A stretch of DNA of 38,701 bases from a virus (IMGVR_UViG_3300043431_000612:1-38701), one strand, 5' to 3'; positions 6,312 to 13,276 are shown, counted from the first letter of the stretch. Made by a program: numbers and translations. The notes: generated by a model from the sequence alone, not told the origin.

Positions 6312-6754
6312 AGTCCAAACTCCGAAACAATTCTCCCACACAGCCATGCTTTCGCGATGCGAATTCTTTCATTCAAGGTTGTGATAGATATCTTTAGCCG
6401 ATGCGCGGCCTCGGGGCGTGAGCGTTGACCCGCATAATACGTTTTAACCGCCTCCGCCCCACGCTTATCAAAACACATCAATTGCAAAATCAATCGCTCC
6501 ATCTCTTGCGCCTTAGGGTCTTCGGGCGTGGGTTTAAACCCTGCCATGCGTGTTAAGATGCCCCCATTGTCTATAATGCGTTGAATGTTCGATTTTTTAG
6601 AATACCCTAGGTTAATTTTATTCCCATAATAAGCCCATCGCCCCCAATGGTTTAAAAGGGCCTCTATAGTCTCTTGTAGGCGCGTATTATCCTGAAATAC
6701 GGGTTTATCTTGATTCACCCACCCCATCATCTCTATTTGACTGACACTTTGCAT
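6308..6754 (-). CDS. Q-like late antitermination protein
   Basis: 148 residues. The segment LLNHWGRWAYYGNKINLGYS (33-52) and the C-terminal helix-turn-helix (RPEAAHRLKISITTLNERIRIAKAWL) match the pattern of phage antitermination Q proteins, which load on RNA polymerase at the late promoter and let it pass a downstream terminator. The ribosome site GGGAGG is four to five bases from the ATG. Context supports the call: downstream lie a consensus promoter (5877-5904) and a terminator (5773-5800) before the late genes. A sigma-70 region 4-like regulator is the main alternative. Confidence 0.68.
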   Translation of the reverse strand: MQSVSQIEMMGWVNQDKPVFQDNTRLQETIEALLNHWGRWAYYGNKINLGYSKKSNIQRIIDNGGILTRMAGFKPTPEDPKAQEMERLILQLMCFDKRGAEAVKTYYAGQRSRPEAAHRLKISITTLNERIRIAKAWLCGRIVSEFGL

Positions 6755-6965
6755 GCAACCTCCCTGTGTGCATTCTCTCTTTTAATGCTTCTTTCTCACG
6801 AAGCTCCCGTAAATTCCTTTCCCTATTGAACAATTTAAGTAAAACCTCTTTTCTTATTTTTCCTTCTAGAGATTTAATGATCACCGCTTTGTCGTATGGT
6901 GTTTTAGCTAAAACAATACGCATGAAAATACGATTAATTTCAGACTGTTTTAATAAATCGACCAT
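6705..6965 (-). CDS. Hypothetical basic helical protein
   Basis: 86 residues; ribosome site AGGAAAAAG before the ATG at 6965. Rich in lysine, arginine and glutamate, with a likely coiled coil around LLKLFNRERNLRELREKEALKERM. Its last 50 bp overlap the start of the Q-like gene in another frame. No family recognised. Member of the leftward regulatory operon. Confidence 0.6.
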   Translation of the reverse strand: MVDLLKQSEINRIFMRIVLAKTPYDKAVIIKSLEGKIRKEVLLKLFNRERNLRELREKEALKERMHTGRLHAKCQSNRDDGVGESR

Positions 6966-7336
6966 CTTTTTCCTTTTTTTTTCGCAATTTTAATCTTGAG
7001 GGGATAAGCATCTTCCACCTGTTTTTTTTTCAATAAGAAGACAGGGGTTAAGGCCCCTTTGACATCAATAAACTCATAGCGACCGTCAGAATAAAAAATT
7101 AGATTATCAACAATGAGTTTAGTCCCGCTTTTTAAGCGGATGGGGACGTCTGTTAGAAAAAATAAGATTTCTCCGGCTTTTACACTCAATTTAAGAAGTT
7201 GGTGAAACTCTCCTTGTGCCATAGAGGGAAAACGAATGTTATCTATCACAATAGGCTTTGCATTGTATTTGTGTTTCTTTTGTAATTTCCCTTTGATGAG
7301 ATTGGAATATTCGTGAAGCGACATTCTGGTTGTCAT
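6950..7336 (-). CDS. DUF1064-type PD-(D/E)XK nuclease-like protein
   Basis: 128 residues from the ATG at 7336; ATGs at 7345 and 7348 are alternatives because AAGGATGATG lies right there. The pattern KYNAKPIVIDNIRFPSMAQGEF, then IVDNLIFY, then YEFIDVKGALTPVFLLKKKQV matches the phage DUF1064 family: an acidic residue, an E/D-V-K-G strand and a basic helix of a PD-(D/E)XK nuclease core. Such proteins are thought to act in recombination or branched-DNA processing. First gene of the leftward operon that includes the Q-like gene; overlaps the next by 16 bp. Confidence 0.7.
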   Translation of the reverse strand: MTTRMSLHEYSNLIKGKLQKKHKYNAKPIVIDNIRFPSMAQGEFHQLLKLSVKAGEILFFLTDVPIRLKSGTKLIVDNLIFYSDGRYEFIDVKGALTPVFLLKKKQVEDAYPLKIKIAKKKGKRWSIY

Positions 7337-7537
7337 GCAATGCATCATCCTTGATGAAATTTGGTGCCACTATAATGTTTTATGTGAAACTTTCAACCTT
7401 TCTTTTCTTAAAAAAATAAATTTAAAAAAGTAAAAATATAAGTGTTAAGACTGTATATATCTCTTCTTAAGAGACACAGCGCAGAAGAGAATTTTTACTA
7501 AGCAGAAGAATTTAGACTTTTGCGGCCTTGTGATAAG

Positions 7538-7546
7538 TTATCCACA
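7538..7546 (+). promoter_or_regulatory. DnaA box
   Basis: TTATCCACA, a perfect match to the DnaA-binding consensus TTATNCACA, in the gene-free region beside rep. Confidence 0.7.
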
Positions 7547-7563
7547 GAAATGGGGGATAAGGA

Positions 7564-7572
7564 TGTGGAAAA
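7564..7572 (-). promoter_or_regulatory. Second DnaA box, inverted
   Basis: TGTGGAAAA reads TTTTCCACA on the minus strand, fitting TTWTNCACA. It lies 17 bp from the perfect box in the opposite orientation. Confidence 0.55.
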
Positions 7573-7725
7573 TAGAGGGGAATGGGTTGAAAGTGGGTCA
7601 AAATCCTTTTGAAAAAGAGAAAAGAGGGGAATTGTTCAATTTTTAGGCGAGTGTTTGTATAGCTATGAGCGCATCTTAGATAAAATGGTTATTTTCCGAG
7701 GCATTTTTTGGGGTTTATGGTTATT

Positions 7726-8574
7726 TTACGGGTCAGGGGGTTTCTTTTTAATTCTGGCAACCAGCATCATGGCGAGCTCGCGCGGGGTTAAATCAGGGTG
7801 GAGTCGTTGTAACTCTTTGACGTTCTCTTCCGATACTTCTTTTTTAGCGTCTAGGAACAGTTGATGGATGGGCTTGGGGTGATACTTTTCTTTTTCAGCG
7901 AGAATAAAGGCATGAATCTCTTTTGCCTTTTCCTTCGTCATTTTTTCAGTACGCTCTTTTTCTTTGAGGATATTTTTAAGTTTACGTTCACGCTCAAGGC
8001 CAATTTCTTTCAAAGAAATGCCCAGTTCCTTAAAAACTTTTTGAGTAAGCTTTTTAATGGCAACGGTTGCCCTTATTTTGCCATAGCGATTCATGACAGC
8101 CCGTGTGCGCACATCCAGATACCCCGCGCGTTTTAAATCGCCTAGAGCACGCATCATGCGCCCGTAAGTAATCGTTTGATGGGGCTCTCTTCCACGATTA
8201 ATTTCTCTAAGCAATGAAAAAGAATCTTTTCCCATGCGCCGGTCTTTTAAGGTGGGGCGGCATGGCATGGCTCCAATATCGGCCATCCCAAAAAATATTC
8301 CAATTTCAAGGGATATAAAATCGGTGAATTGAAAGAGAGCCTCTAAAATAAGTAAGGCGGCTTCTCGGCGTTGGGATTTCTTTTGATGGGTTTCAAGAAA
8401 ATTAAAGGACGATAAAAATTTTTTGGTTTCAGTATAGGCGAGGCGTATATGTTTGGATGCTTTTCGCCCTATGTCTGGGCGCGGACGATGGTGCGTGGGC
8501 GCAATATAGACACAGGGCGTGGTGCGAAGGTGAGCGCACGTACGCGGGCTCAACAGAAAGTTTTGAGACGTCAT
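7726..8574 (-). CDS. rep: RepA-type plasmid replication initiator
   Basis: 282 residues. The centre (about 70-200) has the pattern of IncFII-like RepA initiators: ALLILEALFQFTDF, then TITYGRMMRALGDLKRAGYLDV, a winged-helix DNA-binding segment, then KIRATVAIKKLTQKVFKELGI. The C-terminal third is a lysine/glutamate-rich coiled coil. The start is fixed by GAGGA seven bases upstream and by ATGA overlap with a 48-codon leader ORF. A candidate antisense RNA is encoded against the leader, and DnaA boxes lie just past the stop. No phage-type helicase or polymerase is present, so this is probably the only initiator. Confidence 0.75.
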   Translation of the reverse strand: MTSQNFLLSPRTCAHLRTTPCVYIAPTHHRPRPDIGRKASKHIRLAYTETKKFLSSFNFLETHQKKSQRREAALLILEALFQFTDFISLEIGIFFGMADIGAMPCRPTLKDRRMGKDSFSLLREINRGREPHQTITYGRMMRALGDLKRAGYLDVRTRAVMNRYGKIRATVAIKKLTQKVFKELGISLKEIGLERERKLKNILKEKERTEKMTKEKAKEIHAFILAEKEKYHPKPIHQLFLDAKKEVSEENVKELQRLHPDLTPRELAMMLVARIKKKPPDP

Positions 8575-8717
8575 GATAACGTCCTCAAAAGACTTGCTTT
8601 TTGTTTTTCGCCTTTGGTATAATGCGCTCGTTGACTAGGCATCCTTGAGAATAGTTCGTACAACGGCCGCAAACCCTTATAAAAACCTATCTCAAGGATG
8701 TTGTTTTTTTCCAACAT
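8571..8717 (-). CDS. Rep leader peptide, translationally coupled to rep
   Basis: 48 residues, MLEKNNILEI... ending LLRTLS, read by hand from the ATG at 8717. Its TGA (8573-8571) overlaps the rep ATG (8574-8572) as ATGA. A ribosome site AAGGA lies about nine bases upstream. The whole antisense-RNA gene (8630-8710) and its promoter lie inside this frame on the other strand. IncFII (tap) and IncI/L/M-type plasmids use a leader peptide in this way: its translation opens the rep start and antisense RNA blocks it. The sequence itself is not recognised; the arrangement is the evidence. Confidence 0.7.
   Translation of the reverse strand: MLEKNNILEIGFYKGLRPLYELFSRMPSQRAHYTKGEKQKASLLRTLS
8594..8623 (+). 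promoter_or_regulatory. Promoter of the antisense RNA
   Basis: TTGCTT (8594-8599), 18 bp, then a perfect TATAAT (8618-8623) preceded by TG at 8615-8616 (extended -10). The start is expected near 8630. Confidence 0.75.
8630..8710 (+). ncRNA. Antisense RNA controlling rep (CopA/RNAI-like)
   Basis: Plus-strand RNA of about 80 nt from the extended -10 promoter. CATCCTTGAG (8640-8649) pairs with CTCAAGGATG (8691-8700), extended inward by ATAG/CTAT, giving one long stem with a 36-base loop region, followed at once by TTG and seven T: a complete intrinsic terminator. It is fully complementary to the rep leader mRNA and ends about 55 bases before the rep start. Strong constitutive promoter, single stem-loop and target are the hallmarks of plasmid copy-number RNAs. 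No sequence match to a named RNA is claimed. Confidence 0.75.
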
Positions 8718-8721
8718 CCTT
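8694..8721 (-). promoter_or_regulatory. Alternative hairpin in the rep leader
   Basis: AAGGATGTTG (8694-8703) pairs with CAACATCCTT (8712-8721), a perfect 10-bp stem around an eight-base loop. It shares AAGGATG with the long antisense-RNA stem, so the two structures exclude each other. In the rep mRNA it covers the leader peptide start codon (8717-8715). Confidence 0.6.
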
Positions 8722-8774
8722 CACTTTCCTTTTTTTCCACGTGGTTACTTCCTGTATTCCACTCAAAATTTCGA

Positions 8775-8792
8775 GCACTATAGCATTAGTGC
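8775..8792. promoter_or_regulatory. Inverted repeat over a possible rep promoter
   Basis: GCACTA (8775-8780) and TAGTGC (8787-8792) flank a six-base centre. On the minus strand the repeat contains TATAGT, usable as a -10 for the rep leader transcript. Possible operator, perhaps for the neighbouring RHH protein. Confidence 0.4.
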
Positions 8793-8807
8793 CGTTTTAG
8801 ATCTAGT

Positions 8808-9074
8808 CTATCGTTTTTTCTCTTTTTCTTGCTCACACTGGCGGACATAGTCCTCAATAAATTGCTTTAAAATCTCCGAATAGCTTTTTCCATTTTCAGC
8901 AGCCACCGCTTTAAATTTTTTTCTTAACCCTCTTTCCATAACCACTTGAAAGGCAACCCTGTCAGAATCACTGTTTTTTTCTGGATTTATTTTAGACATC
9001 AAGACATCTAGGCTCTTTGATTTTTTAGAAGGCTTTGACTCACTGACTGAAAATACGTCATTATTTTTTTTCAT
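8808..9074 (-). CDS. Ribbon-helix-helix partition protein (ParG-like)
   Basis: 88 residues. A polar, lysine/serine-rich N-terminal tail (1-35) is followed by a ribbon-helix-helix domain (about 40-80): strand VAFQVVM, then helix LRKKFKAVAAENG and helix YSEILKQFIEDYVRQ. This size and layout fit the centromere-binding partner of small ParA proteins. It overlaps the end of parA by 14 bp, so they form one operon. It probably binds the repeat array upstream of parA both as centromere and as autoregulatory operator. Confidence 0.75.
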   Translation of the reverse strand: MKKNNDVFSVSESKPSKKSKSLDVLMSKINPEKNSDSDRVAFQVVMERGLRKKFKAVAAENGKSYSEILKQFIEDYVRQCEQEKEKKR

Positions 9075-9738
9075 TGATGAACTCCATTAACTCTTGACTA
9101 ACCTCATGAATCTCACGCGCTAACTTAAGCCCCCAGGTGGTTTTACTATCCACAATAGGCGAGCCTCGCATCAATGCCTCCACATGATGCACACTTCGAC
9201 TAATTCTATGTTTTAGGATTGGAAACCCAAATTCTTTTTTTAAAGCCGCTCCTATTCCTCGTGATAAGTGCGTGGAAGGCATATCTGCATTAATTAAAAA
9301 AACGCACACCGGAGTGCCTTGATTGACCGACTGACGCTTTTTTAAGAGTGGACATAAAATATCCAATCCATCCATGTCTAGCCCTGAGGGTTGAACAGGA
9401 ATCACCACCATGTCGCTTACACAAATGATTTTTAAAAGCCTCTTATCTATCTCAGAAGAAGCGTCGAGCAATACCTTGGATTCCCCATCTAAAAAAATAA
9501 AATCGTACCTCTTTTTGAGGTTCAACATTTTTTTATCTAAGCCCGCTGAGTCCTCTAACGTCACGACCGGAGGGTGTTCATCGAGTTTTGAGAAATATCG
9601 GTTGAGTGTTTGTTGCGGGTCAGAGTCAATTGCTAAAACGCTCAATCCTTTTTTACAAAAATCTAAACTAAAGTTTTGAGTGCAGGTGGATTTCCCAACC
9701 CCCCCTTTCGGGTTTAAAAATGAAATAATTTTTCCCAT
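9061..9738 (-). CDS. parA: ParA-family partition ATPase
   Basis: 225 residues, the short type Ib form without an N-terminal DNA-binding extension. Deviant Walker A KGGVGKST at 11-18, Walker A' AIDSDPQQT (36-44), and Walker B region DFIFLDGES (74-82). The family drives segregation of low-copy plasmids by dynamic binding to the nucleoid. Operon with the RHH gene. Upstream lie a palindrome (9768-9783) and a TATAGTTT repeat array. A phage carrying its own ParA system is expected to persist as a plasmid. Confidence 0.9.
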   Translation of the reverse strand: MGKIISFLNPKGGVGKSTCTQNFSLDFCKKGLSVLAIDSDPQQTLNRYFSKLDEHPPVVTLEDSAGLDKKMLNLKKRYDFIFLDGESKVLLDASSEIDKRLLKIICVSDMVVIPVQPSGLDMDGLDILCPLLKKRQSVNQGTPVCVFLINADMPSTHLSRGIGAALKKEFGFPILKHRISRSVHHVEALMRGSPIVDSKTTWGLKLAREIHEVSQELMEFINEKK

Positions 9739-9767
9739 CCCTTTGTCCTTTTTGTTATTAGTATAGA

Positions 9768-9783
9768 AATATAGCTCTATATT
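9768..9783. promoter_or_regulatory. Palindrome upstream of parA
   Basis: AATATAG-CT-CTATATT, a perfect 16-bp palindrome ending 30 bp before the parA start. Likely an autoregulatory operator. Confidence 0.55.
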
Positions 9784-9811
9784 AACCTTATAAAGATATT
9801 AATCAAGTTTT

Positions 9812-9891
9812 TATAGTTTTAATAAGTAAATATAAGTATAGTTTTATAGTTAATATAGTTTGATATTAATCATGATTTATATTAAACTATA
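9812..9891. repeat. TATAGTTT repeat array, candidate centromere (parS)
   Basis: TATAGTTT occurs at 9812-9819, 9837-9844 and 9854-9861, with TATAGTTA at 9845-9852 and an inverted AAACTATA at 9884-9891. The last direct and inverted copies form a 12-bp-arm inverted repeat (TTAATATAGTTT and AAACTATATTAA). Short reiterated sites of this sort upstream of a ParA/RHH operon are typical centromeres. The sequence is very AT-rich, so some copies could be chance. Confidence 0.6.
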
Positions 9892-10002
9892 TTAACATTT
9901 GAAAATCTTTAATGATTTTTATTATTTTATCCAATAGTGGATGATAAGTCTTATTCAAAAATGGATAGGTGTGTGAAGGATTGTCACAAATAGGAGATAT
10001 TT

Positions 10003-10998
10003 ATGTTTAGACCAGCAGAAAGAAAACGTGCCAAATTGAGACTTGCGCTTTGTGGGCCTTCGGGGAGTGGAAAAACGTATAGTTCTATATTAATTGCTAA
10101 GGGAATGGGTGAAAAAATAGCCATGATTGATACCGAGCATAGAAGTGGGGAGCTGTATGCAGATATTGCAACCTATGATGTTTCCCCGTTGGGAGCTCCC
10201 TATTCTCCTGAGCGGTATATTCAAATGATTGTCGAGGCTGAAAAGCAAGGGTACGACGTTCTCATTATTGACTCCTTGTCACATGCCTGGTCAGGCGACG
10301 GGGGAGTTTTAGAAATGGTGGATAAGGCGACCCGTGCGAGCAAAGTGCAAAATTCCTACACTGCTTGGAGATATGTTACGCCGGAACACAATCGCTTAGT
10401 GGATGCCATGCTTAAAGCAAACTTGCATATTATAGCAACCATTCGATCTAAAACAGATTATGAGACCTCCAAGGATTCTGATGGAAAAATGAAGGTGACC
10501 AAGCTTGGGTTAGCCCCTATTCAAAGGGAAGGAATGGATTATGAGTTTACAACAGTGTTGGATATTTCGTTGGAGGGACATGTTGCAAGTGCGTCTAAAG
10601 ACCGAACACGAATTTTTGACGGAAAGTTTTTAGTGCCTGATGAAGAAACGGGGAAAGCCCTACTTCATTGGTTGAATGAAGGAGTGGATGAAAGGAAAAG
10701 ACATGAAGAAGAAATGGCAGAGGCTCTTCAAAAAATAAGCGAGGCTAAAACAATTGAAGAATTGCAGATATATTGGGAAGGCAAAGGCGGCGTCAATGTC
10801 AATGTCAAAATTAAGGAATGGAGCACTAATAAAATGGCGGGTGAAATTATGAAAAACGCAAAAGAAAAGAGAAAAAAAGAGCTTGAGAACGAGATTAAAT
10901 TTCAAGAATCAAAAAAGAAACTTGAAGAAACTCAACGTCTTGAGAAAGAAATGTATGGCCCTGACTTGGATCAGGGGGAGTCCCAACCAAGCTGTTAA
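10003..10998 (+). CDS. Sak4-like RecA/Rad51-fold recombinase
   Basis: 331 residues; AGGAGATATTT precedes the ATG. Walker A GPSGSGKT (18-25), Walker B VLIIDS (86-91) followed by SHAW, and a core typical of phage Sak4-type ATPases (KLRLALCGPSGSGKT, MIDTEHRSGELYAD). The family is a single-domain Rad51-like recombinase that anneals single strands with SSB, and an SSB gene follows 550 bp downstream. The C-terminal third (about 230-325) is a charged coiled coil. First gene of the plus-strand operon 10003-13276. Confidence 0.8.
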   Translation: MFRPAERKRAKLRLALCGPSGSGKTYSSILIAKGMGEKIAMIDTEHRSGELYADIATYDVSPLGAPYSPERYIQMIVEAEKQGYDVLIIDSLSHAWSGDGGVLEMVDKATRASKVQNSYTAWRYVTPEHNRLVDAMLKANLHIIATIRSKTDYETSKDSDGKMKVTKLGLAPIQREGMDYEFTTVLDISLEGHVASASKDRTRIFDGKFLVPDEETGKALLHWLNEGVDERKRHEEEMAEALQKISEAKTIEELQIYWEGKGGVNVNVKIKEWSTNKMAGEIMKNAKEKRKKELENEIKFQESKKKLEETQRLEKEMYGPDLDQGESQPSC

Positions 10999-11012
10999 GG
11001 CAGCTTGGTTGG
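10983..11012 (+). other. Strong hairpin with the recombinase stop codon in its loop
   Basis: Two perfect 12-base arms (10983-10994 and 11001-11012) enclose the six-base loop ttaagg, which holds the TAA stop of the recombinase gene. No T-run follows on either strand, so it is not a standard terminator; it may stabilise the mRNA end or lower expression of the next gene. Confidence 0.7.
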
Positions 11013-11048
11013 ATTGTCCAGCAACAAAAAAACTTTGTGGAGTTCTTG

Positions 11049-11489
11049 ATGTCAACAGAACAGAATCATGTTATCAAAAATTTAGAAAAAGCAAAAGCTG
11101 AGACTAACATTCTCTTGGTGGAGGATAACCCTATTCTTCAAAAAGCCACGGGAAGTATTCTCGCCTCTTTAGGGTATGCGTATGAGGTTGCTGAAAGCGG
11201 CGAGAAAGCGTTAGAGATGTGGAAAGAGGGGAAATATCATCTCATTTTGCTGGATATTGGGTTACCAGGCCTCAGTGGACTGGAGGTGCTGAAAGAAATT
11301 CGTTTGTTGGAGAATGGCGGAAACACATCAACCCTCATTGTTATCTATAGTTCTGAGTCAGGACTGAAAGAAATGGAAATTATAGCGGCGGATGCGGTCT
11401 TAGAAAAACCCGCGAAGCCACTGGTTTTAGAGGACACGCTTGCAAGATTGCTTTTCAAGGAGAGCGTATATTGGACGACTCTTCTCTGA
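11049..11489 (+). CDS. Stand-alone response regulator receiver domain
   Basis: 146 residues from the ATG at 11049, preferred over GTG at 11037 because GGAG lies six bases upstream. A complete receiver domain (about 18-140): acidic pair E25/D26, phosphorylatable D69 in LLDIGLPGLSG, S101/S102 at the switch position and K120 in EKPAKP. No output domain and no kinase in the window, so it would have to take phosphoryl groups from host kinases. It resembles the receiver modules of hybrid sensor kinases. A phage-encoded receiver inside a recombination operon is unusual. Confidence 0.85.
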   Translation: MSTEQNHVIKNLEKAKAETNILLVEDNPILQKATGSILASLGYAYEVAESGEKALEMWKEGKYHLILLDIGLPGLSGLEVLKEIRLLENGGNTSTLIVIYSSESGLKEMEIIAADAVLEKPAKPLVLEDTLARLLFKESVYWTTLL

Positions 11490-11542
11490 TATTTTTTGTG
11501 GTATTGTTTTTTATTTTTTTTGACGATTGAAAGGAGGTCAAC

Positions 11543-11986
11543 GTGGGACGTGGAATTAATAAGGTGATTTTGATTGGAAATGTAGGGGCCGATCCGGTGG
11601 TACGCTATTCGGCGGCCCCCGTAGGGTCAGCCATTGCCAACTTGAGTGTGGCCACATCCAGTGGGTGGAAAGATAAATCCACTGGAAAGATAGTAGAGAA
11701 AACTGAGTGGCATAGGGTTGTTTTTTTCAATAAAATTGCTGAAGTGGCAGCGCAGTACCTAAAAAAGGGATCGCATGTTTATATCGAAGGCAGTCTCCAA
11801 ACACGAAAGTGGAGAAACAAAGAGGGAGTGGAGCAATATTCTACAGAAATATTAGGGTCGGAAATGCAAATGCTGGATTCACGTTCAGAAAACGAAAAGT
11901 CATTTCTGCCACCTGTGGAAGAAGGTAGCTCTGCGTTTTCTAAAACAGATCTTCCCGATCCTGATTTTCAAGATATACCTTTTTGA
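11543..11986 (+). CDS. ssb: Single-stranded DNA-binding protein
   Basis: 147 residues with a GTG start behind a strong AAGGAGGT. The OB-fold pattern is clear: [65 protein letters not shown] short linker leads to the acidic tail DPDFQDIPF, which binds partner proteins. It is probably the partner of the Sak4-like recombinase in the same operon and protects replication intermediates. Confidence 0.95.
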   Translation: MGRGINKVILIGNVGADPVVRYSAAPVGSAIANLSVATSSGWKDKSTGKIVEKTEWHRVVFFNKIAEVAAQYLKKGSHVYIEGSLQTRKWRNKEGVEQYSTEILGSEMQMLDSRSENEKSFLPPVEEGSSAFSKTDLPDPDFQDIPF

Positions 11987-12000
11987 TCGGAGAGTGGAGA

Positions 12001-12234
12001 ATGAGTCATTGCTGTGGGGCACCCGTCTACGTTGTTAAAAAGGAGATGTGGTGCACCCGCTGCAACAAACAATGTCGCATTGATACAGAAAATAGGGACT
12101 ATGTAGTCAAGATTCGTGACAACGGGGAAATGCTAATACATTTTAGCTGTGAAAAAGGGCCCCACGCTGTGACTACGCTGCAAACCTATATTGATGCAAG
12201 AAGATGCAAGGCGTGTGAAAAATTTTTAAAATAA
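12001..12234 (+). CDS. Small zinc-ribbon protein
   Basis: 77 residues from the ATG at 12001 (GGAG eight bases upstream); a longer frame to 11983 would need a TTG. Cysteines in HCC and CTRCNKQC near the N terminus and ARRCKACEKF at the C terminus suggest one or two zinc knuckles. No specific family recognised. It follows ssb by 14 bp in the DNA-metabolism operon, so a nucleic-acid-binding role is plausible. Confidence 0.65.
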   Translation: MSHCCGAPVYVVKKEMWCTRCNKQCRIDTENRDYVVKIRDNGEMLIHFSCEKGPHAVTTLQTYIDARRCKACEKFLK

Positions 12235-12396
12235 CCGTTCTCCTGACATATAAAGAAAAACAACCGGATTATGACATGAATTTTATTATAGTTAAAGTCG
12301 ATGCGCGTTATACAATCACTTTCCAGATATTATAGAAAAACCTATTTGGAGCCATGAGATTTCTGCGCGGAAAATTTTACATAGACAGGGTGAGGA
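12235..12396 (+). other. Spacer before the RNA ligase gene
   Basis: 162 bp with no convincing gene. It holds a 19-codon frame without a good ribosome site and AT-rich segments that could carry a promoter for the ligase gene, but I see no clear -35/-10 pair. Confidence 0.5.
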
Positions 12397-12957
12397 ATGA
12401 AAAAAATTCAAACTATTTTTGAAAGAGATTGGGAAGGGAACAAAAAGGTTGTCGACAAATATATTTCTGGCTTAACCCCTGAAATTTTATTTAAATCTAT
12501 CCCCACAGAAAAGCTCGATGGTACAAACATTCGTGTCACCATCCGAAATCATACTGTGGTTCGTGTTGAAAAAAGACGCAACCCTTCCAAAATAGAAAAG
12601 CATAAAGGAATTGAAGAGCCTTGGTATATTGATGCAAGCGAATCTTCCTCCGAAGACAAGTGGATATATGATGCAGTAAAAAATACAGACTTTAGTGATA
12701 TCGATGAGGGAGAATGGAGCGGGGAAGCCATTGGTAAAAACATTCAAGGCAACCGGCTTAATTTAGAAAAAAATATGGTTATTTTATTTTCTGCAGGAAA
12801 AGCACCGATACTGGTAGACGCTCCAAACAGCTATAAAGAACTCAAAGAGTGGCTACCAAAACAAAAAAGCAAAATTGGTAATGATTGCGGCATTGAAGGT
12901 ATTGTGTGGCATTGTGACAATGGAGACATGTTTAAAATTAAACTGAGGGATTTTTAA
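12397..12957 (+). CDS. RNA ligase
   Basis: 186 residues. The covalent nucleotidyltransferase motif is EKLDGTN with catalytic K39. Downstream RVEKRRNPSK, GEAIGKNIQGNRL (109-121), EGIVWH (167-172) and the C-terminal FKIKL with K180 and K182 correspond to the later motifs of the RNA ligase family. The ligase forms an enzyme-AMP, then joins RNA ends. It is short, an adenylylation domain with no C-terminal extra domain. In phages such enzymes repair tRNAs cut by host nucleases. The tRNA-like sequence at 1888 may or may not be related. Confidence 0.85.
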   Translation: MKKIQTIFERDWEGNKKVVDKYISGLTPEILFKSIPTEKLDGTNIRVTIRNHTVVRVEKRRNPSKIEKHKGIEEPWYIDASESSSEDKWIYDAVKNTDFSDIDEGEWSGEAIGKNIQGNRLNLEKNMVILFSAGKAPILVDAPNSYKELKEWLPKQKSKIGNDCGIEGIVWHCDNGDMFKIKLRDF

Positions 12958-13004
12958 AATGAGAAAAGTCTTTTGGGCTGCAAATTAGACCCTCTTTTAT
13001 GTAA

Positions 13005-13034
13005 TCACACCAGATGTAGAAGAACATGGTGTGA
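13005..13034. repeat. Inverted repeat between ligase and membrane protein genes
   Basis: TCACACC (13005-13011) and GGTGTGA (13028-13034) flank a 16-bp centre. No T-run follows on either strand. Possible operator or mRNA structure. Confidence 0.45.
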
Positions 13035-13105
13035 AAAAACATTTTTCAATATTCATCCAGGGGCAAAAAAAGACTTTCCCCTTTCATTCAAACAAGGAAA
13101 GAAAA

Positions 13106-13276
13106 ATGAGCAAGCATGTAAGAAATAAAGAAGTGTCTGCAAGCGTGCAGCCTACTCAGTATGACATAGACATTGTTATTAAGTTCGCCCAAGAGATGAA
13201 GGCTGGGTTTAGGTTAGTAACCCTGGCTCTGTTGTTACTATCTTTTAGCACTCTTTACTTAGCTTTCTTCAAGTAA
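13106..13276 (+). CDS. Small tail-anchored membrane protein
   Basis: 56 residues from the ATG at 13106 with AAGGAAAG upstream. A polar N terminus (1-35) is followed by one C-terminal membrane helix (FRLVTLALLLLSFSTLYLAFF), ending FK. No family recognised. Last gene of the plus-strand operon; its end overlaps the convergent sigma-factor gene by 18 bp, so antisense interference between the two transcripts is possible. Confidence 0.6.
   Translation: MSKHVRNKEVSASVQPTQYDIDIVIKFAQEMKAGFRLVTLALLLLSFSTLYLAFFK

Larger units (their letters stand above)
7349..7725. other. Candidate replication origin region
   Basis: A 377-bp gene-free stretch downstream of rep. It contains an AT-rich block (about 7405-7460), an inverted repeat TCTCTT-ctt-AAGAGA (7460-7474), a short direct repeat GCAGAAGA at 7481-7488 and 7502-7509 (21 bp apart, about two helical turns), a perfect DnaA box (7538-7546) and an inverted second box (7564-7572), then a purine-rich tract. 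An AT-rich region, DnaA boxes and a neighbouring rep gene together fit a theta-type plasmid origin. The promoter of the leftward operon should also lie at its left side. Confidence 0.65.

Noticed and set aside
7655-8136. Plus-strand frames at 7655-7864 and 7861-8136
   Set aside because: Both lie mainly within the rep gene on the other strand, and neither protein resembles anything.
10983-11012. Intrinsic terminator after the recombinase gene
   Set aside because: The stem is strong, but no T-run follows on either strand.
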